Origin: Thiohalomonas sp041685045 | GTDB taxonomy: Bacteria > Pseudomonadota > Gammaproteobacteria > Thiohalomonadales > Thiohalomonadaceae | Length of the DNA stretch: 64,000 nt | Assembly (NCBI GenBank): GCA_041685045.1 | Contig: JAWLGP010000004.1 | Span: 1 to 64,000 of the forward strand | Reading direction: 5' to 3' | Shown: positions 25,883 through 34,449 of the stretch, piece after piece | How positions within the stretch are numbered: the first letter of the stretch is position 1 | Layout of the letters: each line of letters starts with the position of its first letter | Program-made: the position numbers and the translations under genes | Notes under the pieces: model-generated | Databases searched by the model: none | What the model was told of the DNA's origin: nothing | What the model saw: the letters and a program-made list of their open reading frames with translations, nothing else

Positions 25883-26278
25883 TTAGCTGGTGCGCACCTC
25901 GATCCGGTGCGGCTGGTGTTCCGGTCGCTTGGGCAGGGTCAGGGTCAGTACGCCCTCCTTCATTTCGGCCCCGATGTTGTCGGTATCGATCTCCCGACTC
26001 AGGGTGAAATTGCGGTGATAACGGGTGGCGCGGACATCCGCGTACAGCGCCTCCATCCCTTCAGGCATATCGACCGAAACCCGCCCCTCAATGGTCAGGG
26101 TGTCGCCATCAATCTGGATCTCCAGCCGGTCGTGGGAGACACCGGGCAGGTCTGCCTTCAAGGTAATTCCCTGCGGCTCTTCGTAGATATCCACGGGGGG
26201 ACGCAACGTCACTTCGCGCTCGGTGCGCGCCTGCATCTCCCGCTTCTCCTGGGGTTTCATCTCCTTGCGCTCTTCCAT
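25883..26278 (-). CDS. Small heat-shock protein, Hsp20/alpha-crystallin family
   Basis: The 131-aa product has a short charged N-terminus (MEERKEMKPQEKREMQ) and an alpha-crystallin domain: RPPVDIYEEPQGITLKADLP, TLTIEGRVS, and the signature GAEMKEGVLTLTLPK. The C-terminal IEV resembles the I-x-I/V oligomer motif. It is an ATP-independent holdase. The start ATG at 26278 lies 13 bases after the stop of a second Hsp20 gene, so both form an operon. Confidence 0.92.
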   Translation of the reverse strand: MEERKEMKPQEKREMQARTEREVTLRPPVDIYEEPQGITLKADLPGVSHDRLEIQIDGDTLTIEGRVSVDMPEGMEALYADVRATRYHRNFTLSREIDTDNIGAEMKEGVLTLTLPKRPEHQPHRIEVRTS

Positions 26279-26291
26279 GGCTGACCTCCTG

Positions 26292-26732
26292 TCAGTGAAC
26301 CTGTATCTTGCGGGGTTCCACTGCCTCATGGCGCTGCACGGTGATGTGCAGGATCCCGTCCCGGTAGGTGGCATCCACCTTTTCCGGGTCCACGTCGTCG
26401 GGCAGCGTAAGTACACGCCGGAAGGTGCCGGTAAAGCGCTCGTTTCGATACGGTTCCGCCTGTTCCGGGATATCCTCCTTGCGTTCACCGGAGATCGAGA
26501 GCAGATTTTGCTGCAGCGAGATCTCCAGACTCTTGGGGTCCAGTCCCGCGGCGAACATGTAGGCGTCGACCCGGTCGGCCGATGCGCCGACATTTACTGC
26601 GGGGAAGCCGCCGGGCGTCATGTTCCGAATCCCCATCGGAGCGGACCAGCCACCGAAAAGCTCGTCCATCTGCTGACGCATCCGCTCGAACTGGTCGTAC
26701 GCATCATCAAAACCTGTCAAATACACCGCCAT
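26292..26732 (-). CDS. Small heat-shock protein, Hsp20 family (first of a pair)
   Basis: The 146-aa product begins MAVYLTGFDDAYDQFERMRQ and contains an alpha-crystallin domain (AYMFAAGLDPKSLEISLQQN, LLSISGERKED, DATYRDGILHITVQRHE) with the C-terminal PRKIQVH. The start ATG at 26732 has AAGGAGGTG upstream, and a 6-bp hairpin lies just 5' of that site. It differs strongly from the downstream Hsp20, so the two may form mixed oligomers. A sigma-32 promoter was not clear to me. Confidence 0.92.
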   Translation of the reverse strand: MAVYLTGFDDAYDQFERMRQQMDELFGGWSAPMGIRNMTPGGFPAVNVGASADRVDAYMFAAGLDPKSLEISLQQNLLSISGERKEDIPEQAEPYRNERFTGTFRRVLTLPDDVDPEKVDATYRDGILHITVQRHEAVEPRKIQVH

Positions 26733-27027
26733 TTCACACCTCCTTGTCCGTGCAAGGCTATGCACGATGGAACCGATACCCGAAAAATAGTCCAGGTCGG
26801 ACGCCAATTTCATCGGGGAAAACACGCGTCGCGCTGTATGGCGACGTGATGGCCATCCGGCGCAGCCGCAGCTCACCCCGGCTGAACGTTGCGCACCGGG
26901 CGCGGTGGCACCGGGCTGAGCCCTTTCGTTTGGAGTAAAGCAAACCGTCCGGGTCCGGCTTCGGCGGCGGCCTCTCTGAAACACTACACTAGGCTTTTGC
27001 TTAACTTCGCTCGAGGCCGTCGATGCC

Positions 27028-28035
27028 GTGGAGCCGATTGCGAAAGTCGCCTGCCTGAGACGCGCCAAGGCCTACCCCAACCCCACCTCCGGGGTCGAGG
27101 TGGTCGAGACGCACATCTCCTGGGTGTTTCTCACCGATCGCTTCGCCTACAAGCTGAACAAGCCGGTCCGCTATCCCTACCTGGACTTCCGCACGATGGA
27201 TGCCCGTCATCAGGATTGCCGGGCGGAGGTGCGACTCAACCGGCGCCTCGCCGGGGACGTCTATCTCGGCGTCGTACCGCTGGTTGAACGGGACGGCTGT
27301 TGCGGGCCGGGCGGTGACGGCAAGGTGATCGATTGGCTGGTGCAGATGCGACGGCTTCCCTCCACCCGGATGCTGGACGTCATGATCAGCAACGGCCAGG
27401 CGACAACGGACGACATGCAGCGCGTGGGTGCGCGCTTGGGCCGGTTCTACCGCCACGAGCCGTCGATCGAAACCGACGTCGGGGAATACCGCAGTGGGCT
27501 GGCCGACGACATCGGCGAGAACCGGCGCGAGCTGAGTGACCCGGCCTTTGGTCTGCCGCGGGCGTTTATCGAGGGTCTCTGTCTGAAGCAGCTTCGCTTC
27601 CTGCAAACGCACCACTCCCTGCTCGATGAGCGGGTCGACGTCGGGTGCATCGTGGAGGGCCATGGGGACCTGCGGCCGGAACACGTTTGTCTGCTCGAGG
27701 AGCCGGTGGTGATTGACTGCCTCGAGTTCAAGCGCGCCTTTCGGCTCGTCGATCCGGCGGACGAACTGGGGTATCTGGCACTGGAATGCGAACGGCTCGG
27801 TGCCCCCTGGGCCGGCGACCGGCTGTTCGCCGCCTATGGCGAGGTCACCGGCGACCGACCCGCCCCTGCGCTGGTGCACTTCTACCAGAGCTTTCGGGCC
27901 ACCCTGCGAGCGAAGATCGCGATCTGGCACAACCGTGACGACGGCATCCGGCAACCGGAGAAATGGATCCGCCGCGCCCTGGAATACCTTGAGGTGGCGC
28001 AGCGCCATGCCGATCAACTCATGGAACAGGATTAA
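27028..28035 (+). CDS. COG2187-type kinase-like (aminoglycoside-phosphotransferase-like) protein
   Basis: The 335-aa product starts with GTG. KLNKPVRYPYLDFRT near the front and the later GHGDLRPEHVCLLEE and VIDCLEFKRAFRLVDPADEL match the APH-like kinase fold: HGDLRPEHV is the catalytic-loop equivalent and DCLEF the metal-binding Asp. COG2187 proteins often carry a second P-loop domain, which is absent here. The C-terminal end (HADQLMEQD) runs into an ACAGGATT-family repeat. The substrate is unknown. Confidence 0.8.
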   Translation: MEPIAKVACLRRAKAYPNPTSGVEVVETHISWVFLTDRFAYKLNKPVRYPYLDFRTMDARHQDCRAEVRLNRRLAGDVYLGVVPLVERDGCCGPGGDGKVIDWLVQMRRLPSTRMLDVMISNGQATTDDMQRVGARLGRFYRHEPSIETDVGEYRSGLADDIGENRRELSDPAFGLPRAFIEGLCLKQLRFLQTHHSLLDERVDVGCIVEGHGDLRPEHVCLLEEPVVIDCLEFKRAFRLVDPADELGYLALECERLGAPWAGDRLFAAYGEVTGDRPAPALVHFYQSFRATLRAKIAIWHNRDDGIRQPEKWIRRALEYLEVAQRHADQLMEQD

Positions 28036-28172
28036 CAGGATTTTTCAGGATGGACAGGATGGGTTCATGGCAAAACACCTGCTGTAGCTTCCGAGCAAAG
28101 GTTTGTCGTTCTCGATCAGGTAGCAAGATCCTTTTTCCTGTTAATCCTGAAACATCCTGTTAATCCTGTTGC
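28030..28172. repeat. Inverted pair of ACAGGATT-family repeats
   Basis: A direct copy (about 28030-28063) and an inverted copy (about 28135-28172, reading CCTGTTAATCCTGAAACATC) enclose a spacer with AAAACACCTGCTGTAGCTTC. The whole arrangement, including the last 37 codons of the preceding gene, is repeated at 28311-28563. Confidence 0.8.
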
Positions 28173-28196
28173 ATAATCTCGCCCCGAGAGGTGGCT

Positions 28197-28307
28197 CGTT
28201 CCCACGCTCTGCGTGGGAACGCGGAATGGACGCTCTGCGTCGCGGTGTTTGTCGGGATTGCGGCGCAGAGCGCCGCGCACGGCGTTCCCACGCAGAGCGT
28301 GGGAACG
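28197..28307. repeat. Inverted pair of REP-like palindromes
   Basis: Palindromes at 28197-28221 and 28283-28307 share the core TCCCACGCTCTGCGTGGGA or its complement. The spacer contains GCGCAGAGCGCCGCGCACGG, which recurs in the 37.4-kb doublet. The pair is wedged exactly between the two copies of a duplicated segment. Confidence 0.8.
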
Positions 28308-28310
28308 AGA

Positions 28311-28425
28311 CATCTGGCACAACCGGGATGACGGCATCCGGCAACCGGAGAAATGGATCCGCCGCGCCCTGGACTATCTCGAGGTGGCGCAGCGCCATGC
28401 CGACCAGTTCATGGTACAGGATTAA
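28311..28425 (+). pseudogene. Duplicated 3' fragment of the COG2187 gene
   Basis: The fragment encodes IWHNRDDGIRQPEKWIRRAL followed by DYLEVAQRHADQFMVQD, nearly identical to the C-terminus of the gene ending at 28035. It has no start and no upstream portion. Downstream, the ACAGGATT repeats and their spacer are duplicated too (up to about 28563), so about 250 bp was copied as a block. Confidence 0.9.
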
Positions 28426-28603
28426 CAGGATTTTTCAGGATGGACAGGATGGGATTAAGGGTAAAACACCTGCTGTAGCTTCCGAGCAAGGTTTATCGTT
28501 CGCGATCCGAAGCAAATAGCCTTTTTCCTGTTAATCCTGAAAACATCCTGTTAATCCTGTTGAATAACATCGCCCACCCTCGCTCGCACCCCAAGGGCCG
28601 GGC

Positions 28604-29587
28604 TCAATACGTTTCCGCCATGTCCTGCAGCGAATCGCCAATGTTGAGGCGACGGATGGCCTCGGCGAGGAATGGCGCGATGCCGACCACTTCAATGCGC
28701 TCCTGCAGCGATGGTCCGAGATTGGGCAGTGGGGCCGAGTCGGTGACGAAGAAGCGTGCCACCGATGTCGGCGTGAGAGTTTCATCGGCCTGTCCGGTGA
28801 AGAGTGCGTGGGTCGCGGTTACCAGAATTCGCTTTGCGCCAGCGTCACGGCAGGCGTCCGCCGCACGGGCCACTGTCGTGCCGCCGGCGATCAGGTCATC
28901 CACGATGATCACCGCGCGGCCGGCCACTTCGGCCACCAGCCGGTCGCCGGAGACGATGCCTCCGCTCCGGCGCTTTTCCATGAAGCCGATGGCCACCGGG
29001 CGGTGCAGCCGCGCCTGCAACGACTCACGGAAACGGTCGGCGCGTTTGACGCCTCCGACGTCGGGCGACAGCACCACCGCTGTCTCGTCGGGGGCCAGCT
29101 CCCGGGCCAGGTGGGTTGCGAACAGGTGACGCGCTTCCAACTGCTCCACTTCGCAGCGAAAGGCGTTCTGGAAGGCGACCAGGTTGTGTACGTCGATGGT
29201 GACCAGGCGTTCCGTGCCCACCGCCTCGAACAGCGTCGCCATATAGCGGGTGGTGACCGGGTCGTTGGGTTTGGTGCGCCGGTCCTTGCGGCTGTAGGCC
29301 AGATAGGGGATCACCGCGGTCACCCGGCCGACCCCGGACTGCTTCAGCGCGCCGATGAAAAACAGCAGCCGCACCAATTTGTCGTTGACGCTCTGTTCGC
29401 CCAGCCCGTGCAGTGACTGCAGCACGTAGACGTCGCGCTCACGCACGTTCTGCAGCGGGCGCGACTTGTGCTCGCCGTCTTCGAACGGCCGCTCCTCATG
29501 GGGGGACAGCGGCAGTCGGAGTGCCTGGGCCACCCGCCTACCCAGCGCCTCGCTGGCCGATAGTGCAAACAGGATGGGGGCCGCCAT
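28604..29587 (-). CDS. Ribose-phosphate pyrophosphokinase-like enzyme
   Basis: The 327-aa product belongs to the PRPP synthase family: FEDGEHKSRPLQNVRERDVY, the catalytic flexible-loop region YLAYSRKDRRTKPNDPVTTRY and the PRPP-binding loop VIIVDDLIAGGTT. It would make PRPP from ribose 5-phosphate and ATP. The ATG at 29587 gives MAAPILFALSASEALG. It is more divergent than housekeeping Prs (short N-terminus, altered loops), so it may be a second, specialised copy. It is the last gene of a tight three-gene operon with a hydrolase and a phosphoribosyltransferase. Confidence 0.88.
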   Translation of the reverse strand: MAAPILFALSASEALGRRVAQALRLPLSPHEERPFEDGEHKSRPLQNVRERDVYVLQSLHGLGEQSVNDKLVRLLFFIGALKQSGVGRVTAVIPYLAYSRKDRRTKPNDPVTTRYMATLFEAVGTERLVTIDVHNLVAFQNAFRCEVEQLEARHLFATHLARELAPDETAVVLSPDVGGVKRADRFRESLQARLHRPVAIGFMEKRRSGGIVSGDRLVAEVAGRAVIIVDDLIAGGTTVARAADACRDAGAKRILVTATHALFTGQADETLTPTSVARFFVTDSAPLPNLGPSLQERIEVVGIAPFLAEAIRRLNIGDSLQDMAETY

Positions 29588-29588
29588 G

Positions 29589-30254
29589 CTATCGCTCGAG
29601 GTGCTGCCTGAACCAGTCGCGGGCCAGGCGCGCCACCGCCTCCAGCGTGCCCGGTTCCTCGAACAGGTGCGTTGCGCCGGGGACAATCTCGAGGTGATGC
29701 GGGCCCCTCAGGTGGGCCGCTGCCTCGCGGTTGAGTTCGATTACCACGTCGTCCCGACCGCCCACGATGAGCAGGGTCGGAGCGGCGACGCTCTCCAACG
29801 CGGCCCCGGCCAGGTCCGGCCGGCCGCCCCGGGAGACCACGGCGGCGACCGCCTCCGGCTCCCCGGCGGCGACGTTGAGTGCCGCGGCGGCCCCGGTACT
29901 GGCCCCGAACAGGCCGATACGCAGGGGGGCGAATTCAGCCTGCCGGCGCACCCAGTCGACCGCCCCCGCCAGACGTCGTGACAACAAAGCGATGTCGAAG
30001 CGCAGCTCCGCTGTGTATTGATCCACCTCGTGCTCGTCGGCTGTGAGCAGGTCGAACAGCAGCGTGCCGAGGTTGCCGGTGTTCAACTGTTCCGCAACGA
30101 AGCGGTTGCGGCGGCTAAAGCGACTGCTGCCGCTGCCGTGGGCGAACAGCACGATGCCTTGTGCGCCGGGCGGCAGTCTCAGGTCGCCGGGCAACCTGGC
30201 GTCGGGCGTTTCCACCGTGACCGCCTGTTCATCCCTCTGGACACGATCATTCAT
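29589..30254 (-). CDS. Alpha/beta hydrolase (dienelactone-hydrolase-like)
   Basis: The 221-aa product has the alpha/beta-hydrolase core: oxyanion segment IVLFAHGSGSSRFSRRN, the nucleophile elbow GLFGASTGAAAAL, the acid in LLIVGGRDDVV and the catalytic His in VPGATHLFEEPG. Such hydrolases are often adjacent or fused to the phosphoribosyltransferase type found just upstream. It overlaps that gene by 4 bases (ATGA) and is one base from the PRPP synthase gene. Substrate unknown. Confidence 0.88.
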   Translation of the reverse strand: MNDRVQRDEQAVTVETPDARLPGDLRLPPGAQGIVLFAHGSGSSRFSRRNRFVAEQLNTGNLGTLLFDLLTADEHEVDQYTAELRFDIALLSRRLAGAVDWVRRQAEFAPLRIGLFGASTGAAAALNVAAGEPEAVAAVVSRGGRPDLAGAALESVAAPTLLIVGGRDDVVIELNREAAAHLRGPHHLEIVPGATHLFEEPGTLEAVARLARDWFRQHLER

Positions 30255-30874
30255 GGCGATTCGGCCCCCAGCAGCGCCACCACCTCATCATCGGTGACCT
30301 GCGAAAAGTCCGCGAAGAACGCGCCGACTGCCATGAACGGCTCCGGCGTCTGCAGGCAGACCAGTTCGTCCACCAGTTCCCGGATCCGTTCGGCGGTGTC
30401 AGGTGGGGCCACGGCGATGCCCGCCACCAGCCGTTCGGGCCCCTGCTCCCGCAAGGTCCGCAAGGCGGCCATCAGGGTCGCGCCGGTGGCGACGCCGTCA
30501 TCCACCACGATGGTGAGCCGGCCTTTGGGGTTGGCCGGCGGTCGCCCGTAGCGCTCCCGACGCGCCTTCAGACGTGCGAGTTGTTGCTGGACTTCCTGGT
30601 CGATGTAGGCCTGCTCGATCTGATACCAGCTGGCCACTTCGTTCAGCTCGACGCGCCCGCTTTCATCGACCGAGCCGATCGCCAATTCCGGGTTGCGGGG
30701 GGCGCCGAGTTTATGGACCAGCATCACGTCCAGCTCGCCGCCGAGTGCGTCGGCGATGATGCGACCCATCGGCACCCCACCGCGGGGGATGGCGAGAACC
30801 AGCGGATTGCGGCCCCGGTAGGGTTCCAGGCGTTTTGCAATCTGTGCGGCGGCTTCCTGCCGGCTGCTGAACAC
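30251..30874 (-). CDS. Phosphoribosyltransferase (COG1926-like)
   Basis: The 207-aa product has the PRPP-binding signature LTIVVDDGVATGATLMAAL and an N-terminal segment NPLVLAIPRGGVPMGRIIADAL typical of COG1926 phosphoribosyltransferases. These are predicted transferases of unknown acceptor. The start ATG at 30874 opens the operon with the hydrolase and the PRPP synthase-like gene, which would supply its PRPP. Confidence 0.88.
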   Translation of the reverse strand: MFSSRQEAAAQIAKRLEPYRGRNPLVLAIPRGGVPMGRIIADALGGELDVMLVHKLGAPRNPELAIGSVDESGRVELNEVASWYQIEQAYIDQEVQQQLARLKARRERYGRPPANPKGRLTIVVDDGVATGATLMAALRTLREQGPERLVAGIAVAPPDTAERIRELVDELVCLQTPEPFMAVGAFFADFSQVTDDEVVALLGAESP

Positions 30875-30993
30875 CTTTGCTCCTCCTCGCCCCTGTTGTT
30901 ACAGCTTTAGGCAATCGACAGCGTTTCCTTGGGATTGAGGGTGGTCCACCGGGGGAAGATGTCAAAGTCGTTGGTGAGCGACAGGGATCCCGT

Positions 30994-32649
30994 TCATTTC
31001 GGCCACCAGATCCGGAACAGCGCACCGTGGGGCGGGTTGTCGATCGCGTCCACCCGCCCCCCGTAGCCAAGCACCAGTTTGCGGACCAACGCCAGACCGA
31101 TGCCGGTGTGTTTCTCACCATTGGGTTTGCCCAGGGAGATGAAGATCTTGAAGACATTCTCGCGCTCTTCGGCGGGGATACCGGTCCCGTCGTCCGCCAC
31201 CTCGATGCGCCAGTCGTGTCGCTCCTCAATCGCCCGCACCCAGGCGTGGCCGGATTCCGGATGGGGGTGGTGCCAGGCGGCATTGGTGAGCAGATTCTGG
31301 AAGACCTGTTTCAGGTGCAGCCGGTCGCCGCCGAGCGCCGGCAAAAAGCCGTTCAGTTCGACACGGAACCCGGGGGGAAGCGCCAGGTCATCCAGCAGCT
31401 GTTCCAACAGCGGTCTCAGCGGCACCGCTTCACGCACGTCACCGGTCACCCGGCCTGCACGACTGTACGCCAGGAGGCCATCGATCAGTTGGTCCATGCG
31501 TACCACCCGTTCACGCATCAGCCGCAGCCGGTTCCGGTTTTCGTCGTCGAGCTTCGCGGCCGCATCCTCGTCGATCCAGGAAGAGAGCTGCGACACCGCC
31601 CGCAGCGGCGCCTTCAAATCGTGGGAAGCGGCATAGGCGAACTCCTCCAGCTCCGAATTCATCGCCCGCAGCTGATCGTTGCTGCGATCGAGCTCATCGG
31701 TGCGGCGCTCGACCAGTTGCCGGATCTCACACTCCCTGGCGAACTGGTCACGCAGGTAGAGCAACAGCATGATCCCAAACCCAATGCCAACGACCACGAC
31801 GGCGGCCGACGCCAGCGGCGGAGCGGTAAAGGTGCCGGGGGCCGCAACCACCTCCGCGTGCCATCTGCTCCCATAGAGGTCGATTGCGGCGTCGTGCCGG
31901 CGAGCCTGGTGAAACTTGCGGGCATCGGCGGCAACACGGAGCGCTTCCCCGTCGACGCAAGTGAACCGCTCACCGGTACTCTGGAGTGGATCGGACAAAA
32001 AAAACGCCAGCCCGTTCATCTCAATCGGGCAGAGTACGTCTTTCAGCAAGCCGGCCACGTCATACACGGCGGAGACGAGGCCCAAGGCGGCGCCGCCTTC
32101 ATTACGGAACACCGGCCGCGCCACTTGGAACCGGGTGACGTCGCCGGACTGATACCAGGGTGATATGGAGAGGTGTGGTCTGCGAACGGCACGTTCCAGA
32201 AACAGACGCGCGCCGGTATTCAGGCCCCGGTCCGCCTCGATACCGACCGGCCTTCGGGAATAGGTGTGCTGAATGTGGAAGCTCGCCTGGCCTTCATCGT
32301 TTACCTCGCGGGCAATCCAGCGCAGCGCCACCAGTCCCGGTTGCTCGATGAGCGCGATGCTCTCCGCCAGCAGTCGGAAGCTGTTTTCGCTCAGGTAGCC
32401 CTCCTCATGCGCGAATACCGCCGCGACGTGCTGCACCGGACGAAAGCGCAGGTTTAGGCCGGATTGCAGTGACCTGACCAACTCCACTGCGGTGAGCGAG
32501 AAATGGGAATGGTGGTTCTCGTCCTGCACCCGGTACAGCATGGTCGCAACGACGGCCGAGAGCGAGACGATGAACACCAGAACGAACCACGGAATCCAGT
32601 TGCGAAACCACTGATGGCAGTCGTCATCTGCTTTGGGTGACCACGTCAT
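30994..32649 (-). CDS. CHASE-domain sensor histidine kinase
   Basis: From the ATG at 32649 the 551-aa product has a membrane helix (WFVLVFIVSLSAVVATML), a periplasmic CHASE-like domain of about 240 residues (FRPVQHVAAVFAHEEG, GLVALRWIARE), a second membrane helix (SAAVVVVGIGFGIMLLLY), a coiled coil, the H box YAASHDLKAPLRAVSQ, and the ATPase motifs NLLTNAAWHHPHP, DDGTGIP and HTGIGLALVRK. The N box has Trp-His-His in place of the usual IKFT, which is unusual. The ligand and partner regulator are unknown. It precedes the phosphoribosyltransferase operon on the same strand. Confidence 0.9.
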   Translation of the reverse strand: MTWSPKADDDCHQWFRNWIPWFVLVFIVSLSAVVATMLYRVQDENHHSHFSLTAVELVRSLQSGLNLRFRPVQHVAAVFAHEEGYLSENSFRLLAESIALIEQPGLVALRWIAREVNDEGQASFHIQHTYSRRPVGIEADRGLNTGARLFLERAVRRPHLSISPWYQSGDVTRFQVARPVFRNEGGAALGLVSAVYDVAGLLKDVLCPIEMNGLAFFLSDPLQSTGERFTCVDGEALRVAADARKFHQARRHDAAIDLYGSRWHAEVVAAPGTFTAPPLASAAVVVVGIGFGIMLLLYLRDQFARECEIRQLVERRTDELDRSNDQLRAMNSELEEFAYAASHDLKAPLRAVSQLSSWIDEDAAAKLDDENRNRLRLMRERVVRMDQLIDGLLAYSRAGRVTGDVREAVPLRPLLEQLLDDLALPPGFRVELNGFLPALGGDRLHLKQVFQNLLTNAAWHHPHPESGHAWVRAIEERHDWRIEVADDGTGIPAEERENVFKIFISLGKPNGEKHTGIGLALVRKLVLGYGGRVDAIDNPPHGALFRIWWPK

Positions 32650-32742
32650 GAGGGGGGCTCGACGCGCGTTTCCCCTCAGTCTAGCCGCCTGCACCAGAGT
32701 GCCGATATCGCCGTGGTTGGTGCAAAAGCCCGCGTATACTTC

Positions 32743-32975
32743 GGCTAGAGCATCGAACAGATAAACCGGTCGGTGCCCCAGCCTGGTGAAGCCCGTAGGA
32801 TGGGCAAAGCGCCGCCGTCCATCCGCTCGGTTTGGCACCATTGCTTTACGGCGCGTGCCCATCAGTGTCGGTAGATGGGCACGCGCCGGTCAGGTTCAGG
32901 CTCAATGCAACCGGCATAGGCGGCGCTTTGCCCATCCTACGAAGCTTCCGAGCTTTTATCTGTTCGGTGCTCTAG
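32743..32975. repeat. Nested inverted repeats, including GTAGGATGGGCAAAGCG arms
   Basis: Outer arms CTAGAGCATCGAACAGAT (from about 32743) and ATCTGTTCGGTGCTCTAG (32958-32975) are imperfect complements. Inside are GTAGGATGGGCAAAGCGCCG and GGCGCTTTGCCCATCCTACG arms. The outer motif ATCTGTTCGGTGCTCTAG recurs at 34436-34453. The stretch 32650-33005 holds only this composite repeat. Confidence 0.75.
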
Positions 32976-33005
32976 TAGGGTCACGCGGAGTCGAGCCGTA
33001 ACGGC

Positions 33006-34127
33006 ATGCCGGAACTGACGCTGTTCCTTTGCGGCGACGTGATGACTGGCCGGGGCATCGATCAGGTGCTCCCGCATCCGGTCGACCCGATTCTCTATGA
33101 GCCCTACATTCGGGATGCCCGTGATTATGTGGCGCTGGCGGAAAAGGCGAACGGGCCGATCCCTTCCCCGGTCGGCTTCGATTACGTCTGGGGTGATGCC
33201 CGGGAGGCGCTGAGGCGTGCGGCGCCCCATGCCCGCATCGTCAACCTCGAGACCAGCATCACCACCCACCCGGTGCCGTGGCCCGGCAAGCCGATCCAGT
33301 ATCGGATGAATCCGAGCCACTTCGAGGTTCTGCACGCAGCGCAGATCGACTGCTGTGTGCTGGCCAACAACCATGTGCTGGATTGGGAGCGCGACGGCCT
33401 GGGCCAGACGCTCGCGGTGTTGCACAGTGCGGGGATCAAAACAGCCGGTGCCGGCCTCGATGCGGCCCAGGCGCAACGGCCGGCGGTCCTGGAGACCACG
33501 GCTGGCCGCGTACTCGTCTACGCCTGCGGGCACGGCAGCAGCGGAATACCGCCGGAGTGGTCGGCCGGAACCAGTCGTTCGGGCGTGAATCGTCTGCCCG
33601 ACCTCTCCACGGCGACGGCCCGGCGAATCGCGGAACAGTGCCGGGCCGTGCGGCAGCCTGGTGATCGGCTGGTCGTATCCGTGCACTGGGGCGGCAACTG
33701 GGGTTACGCCGTTCCCGCCGAGCAGATCGCCTTTGCACATGCCTTGATCGACGTCGCCGATGCCGACCTCGTGCACGGGCACTCCTCGCACCACCCCAAG
33801 GGCATCGAGGTCTACCGTAACCGGCTGGTGCTGTACGGCTGCGGCGATCTCATCAACGACTACGAGGGGATCGGCGGCTATGAGGCGTTTCGCGGGGAAC
33901 TGGCGCTGCTTTACCTGCCGCGGCTCGGCGTCCGTGGGGAGTTGCTGACGCTTCGAATGGTACCGGTAAGGACCCGGCGCTTTCGCCTGCAGCGCGCCAG
34001 TGAGGAGGAAGCCGGCTGGCTGCGCCAAACACTGCACCGGGAAGGGGCCCGTTTCAACACTACGGTCTCGCTACAGGACGACGGCAGTTTGGTCCTGGCG
34101 TGGAGTGCGAGCGGCAACTCTGCGTAG
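33006..34127 (+). CDS. CapA/PGA_cap family metallophosphatase-like protein
   Basis: The 373-aa product matches the PGA-biosynthesis CapA domain: LTLFLCGDVMTGRGIDQV, ARIVNLETSITTHP, DCCVLANNHVLDWERDGL, VVSVHWGGNWGY and LVHGHSSHHPKGIEVYRN. The Asp, Asn and His residues form a metallophosphatase-like site. CapA proteins take part in poly-gamma-glutamate capsule export in some bacteria, but most proteobacterial homologues have unknown roles and no capBC are nearby. No signal peptide is evident. The start ATG at 33006 is plausible. Confidence 0.88.
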   Translation: MPELTLFLCGDVMTGRGIDQVLPHPVDPILYEPYIRDARDYVALAEKANGPIPSPVGFDYVWGDAREALRRAAPHARIVNLETSITTHPVPWPGKPIQYRMNPSHFEVLHAAQIDCCVLANNHVLDWERDGLGQTLAVLHSAGIKTAGAGLDAAQAQRPAVLETTAGRVLVYACGHGSSGIPPEWSAGTSRSGVNRLPDLSTATARRIAEQCRAVRQPGDRLVVSVHWGGNWGYAVPAEQIAFAHALIDVADADLVHGHSSHHPKGIEVYRNRLVLYGCGDLINDYEGIGGYEAFRGELALLYLPRLGVRGELLTLRMVPVRTRRFRLQRASEEEAGWLRQTLHREGARFNTTVSLQDDGSLVLAWSASGNSA

Positions 34128-34449
34128 GGTGTGGTGAGCTTGCGAACCGCACCGCCTGTTGGTGCTTGTGGGAGCGGCGTCCCCGCCGCGATGGGGCGTC
34201 TGATTCGCCCTGGAAATCCAGTGAGCCGCGATGCAGACAATCGCGCCAAGGAATTTTGTGCCCCGCCGGATAAACCCGATACCGGCCTCACACCCGCAAG
34301 GTCGGTCAGGTTTGTAGGGTGGATAAGCGCCAGCGCATCCACCGGAGAGCCGCAGATGGTGGATGCGCTGCGCTTATCCACCCTACGCCGGGGCCGCTCA
34401 CACGTAAATCCGTGGCTTCGGCAGCCTTTCCGTTAATCTGTTCGGTGCT
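34128..34449. repeat. Composite of dispersed repeats
   Basis: The gap contains a GTAGGGTGTGGTGAGCTTGC segment related to the 73-bp element, an inverted repeat with arms GTAGGGTGGATAAGCGC and GCGCTTATCCACCCTACG (about 34315-34388), and the motif ATCTGTTCGGTGCTCTAG at 34436-34453, which overlaps the end of the next gene. No gene is supported here. Confidence 0.7.

Noticed and set aside
28030..28565. CRISPR-like spaced repeats
   Set aside because: The repeats are degenerate 12-bp units in inverted pairs with uneven spacing, include duplicated coding sequence, and no cas genes are present.
33006..34127. Poly-gamma-glutamate capsule locus
   Set aside because: Only a CapA-like protein is present; no capB, capC or other capsule genes are adjacent.
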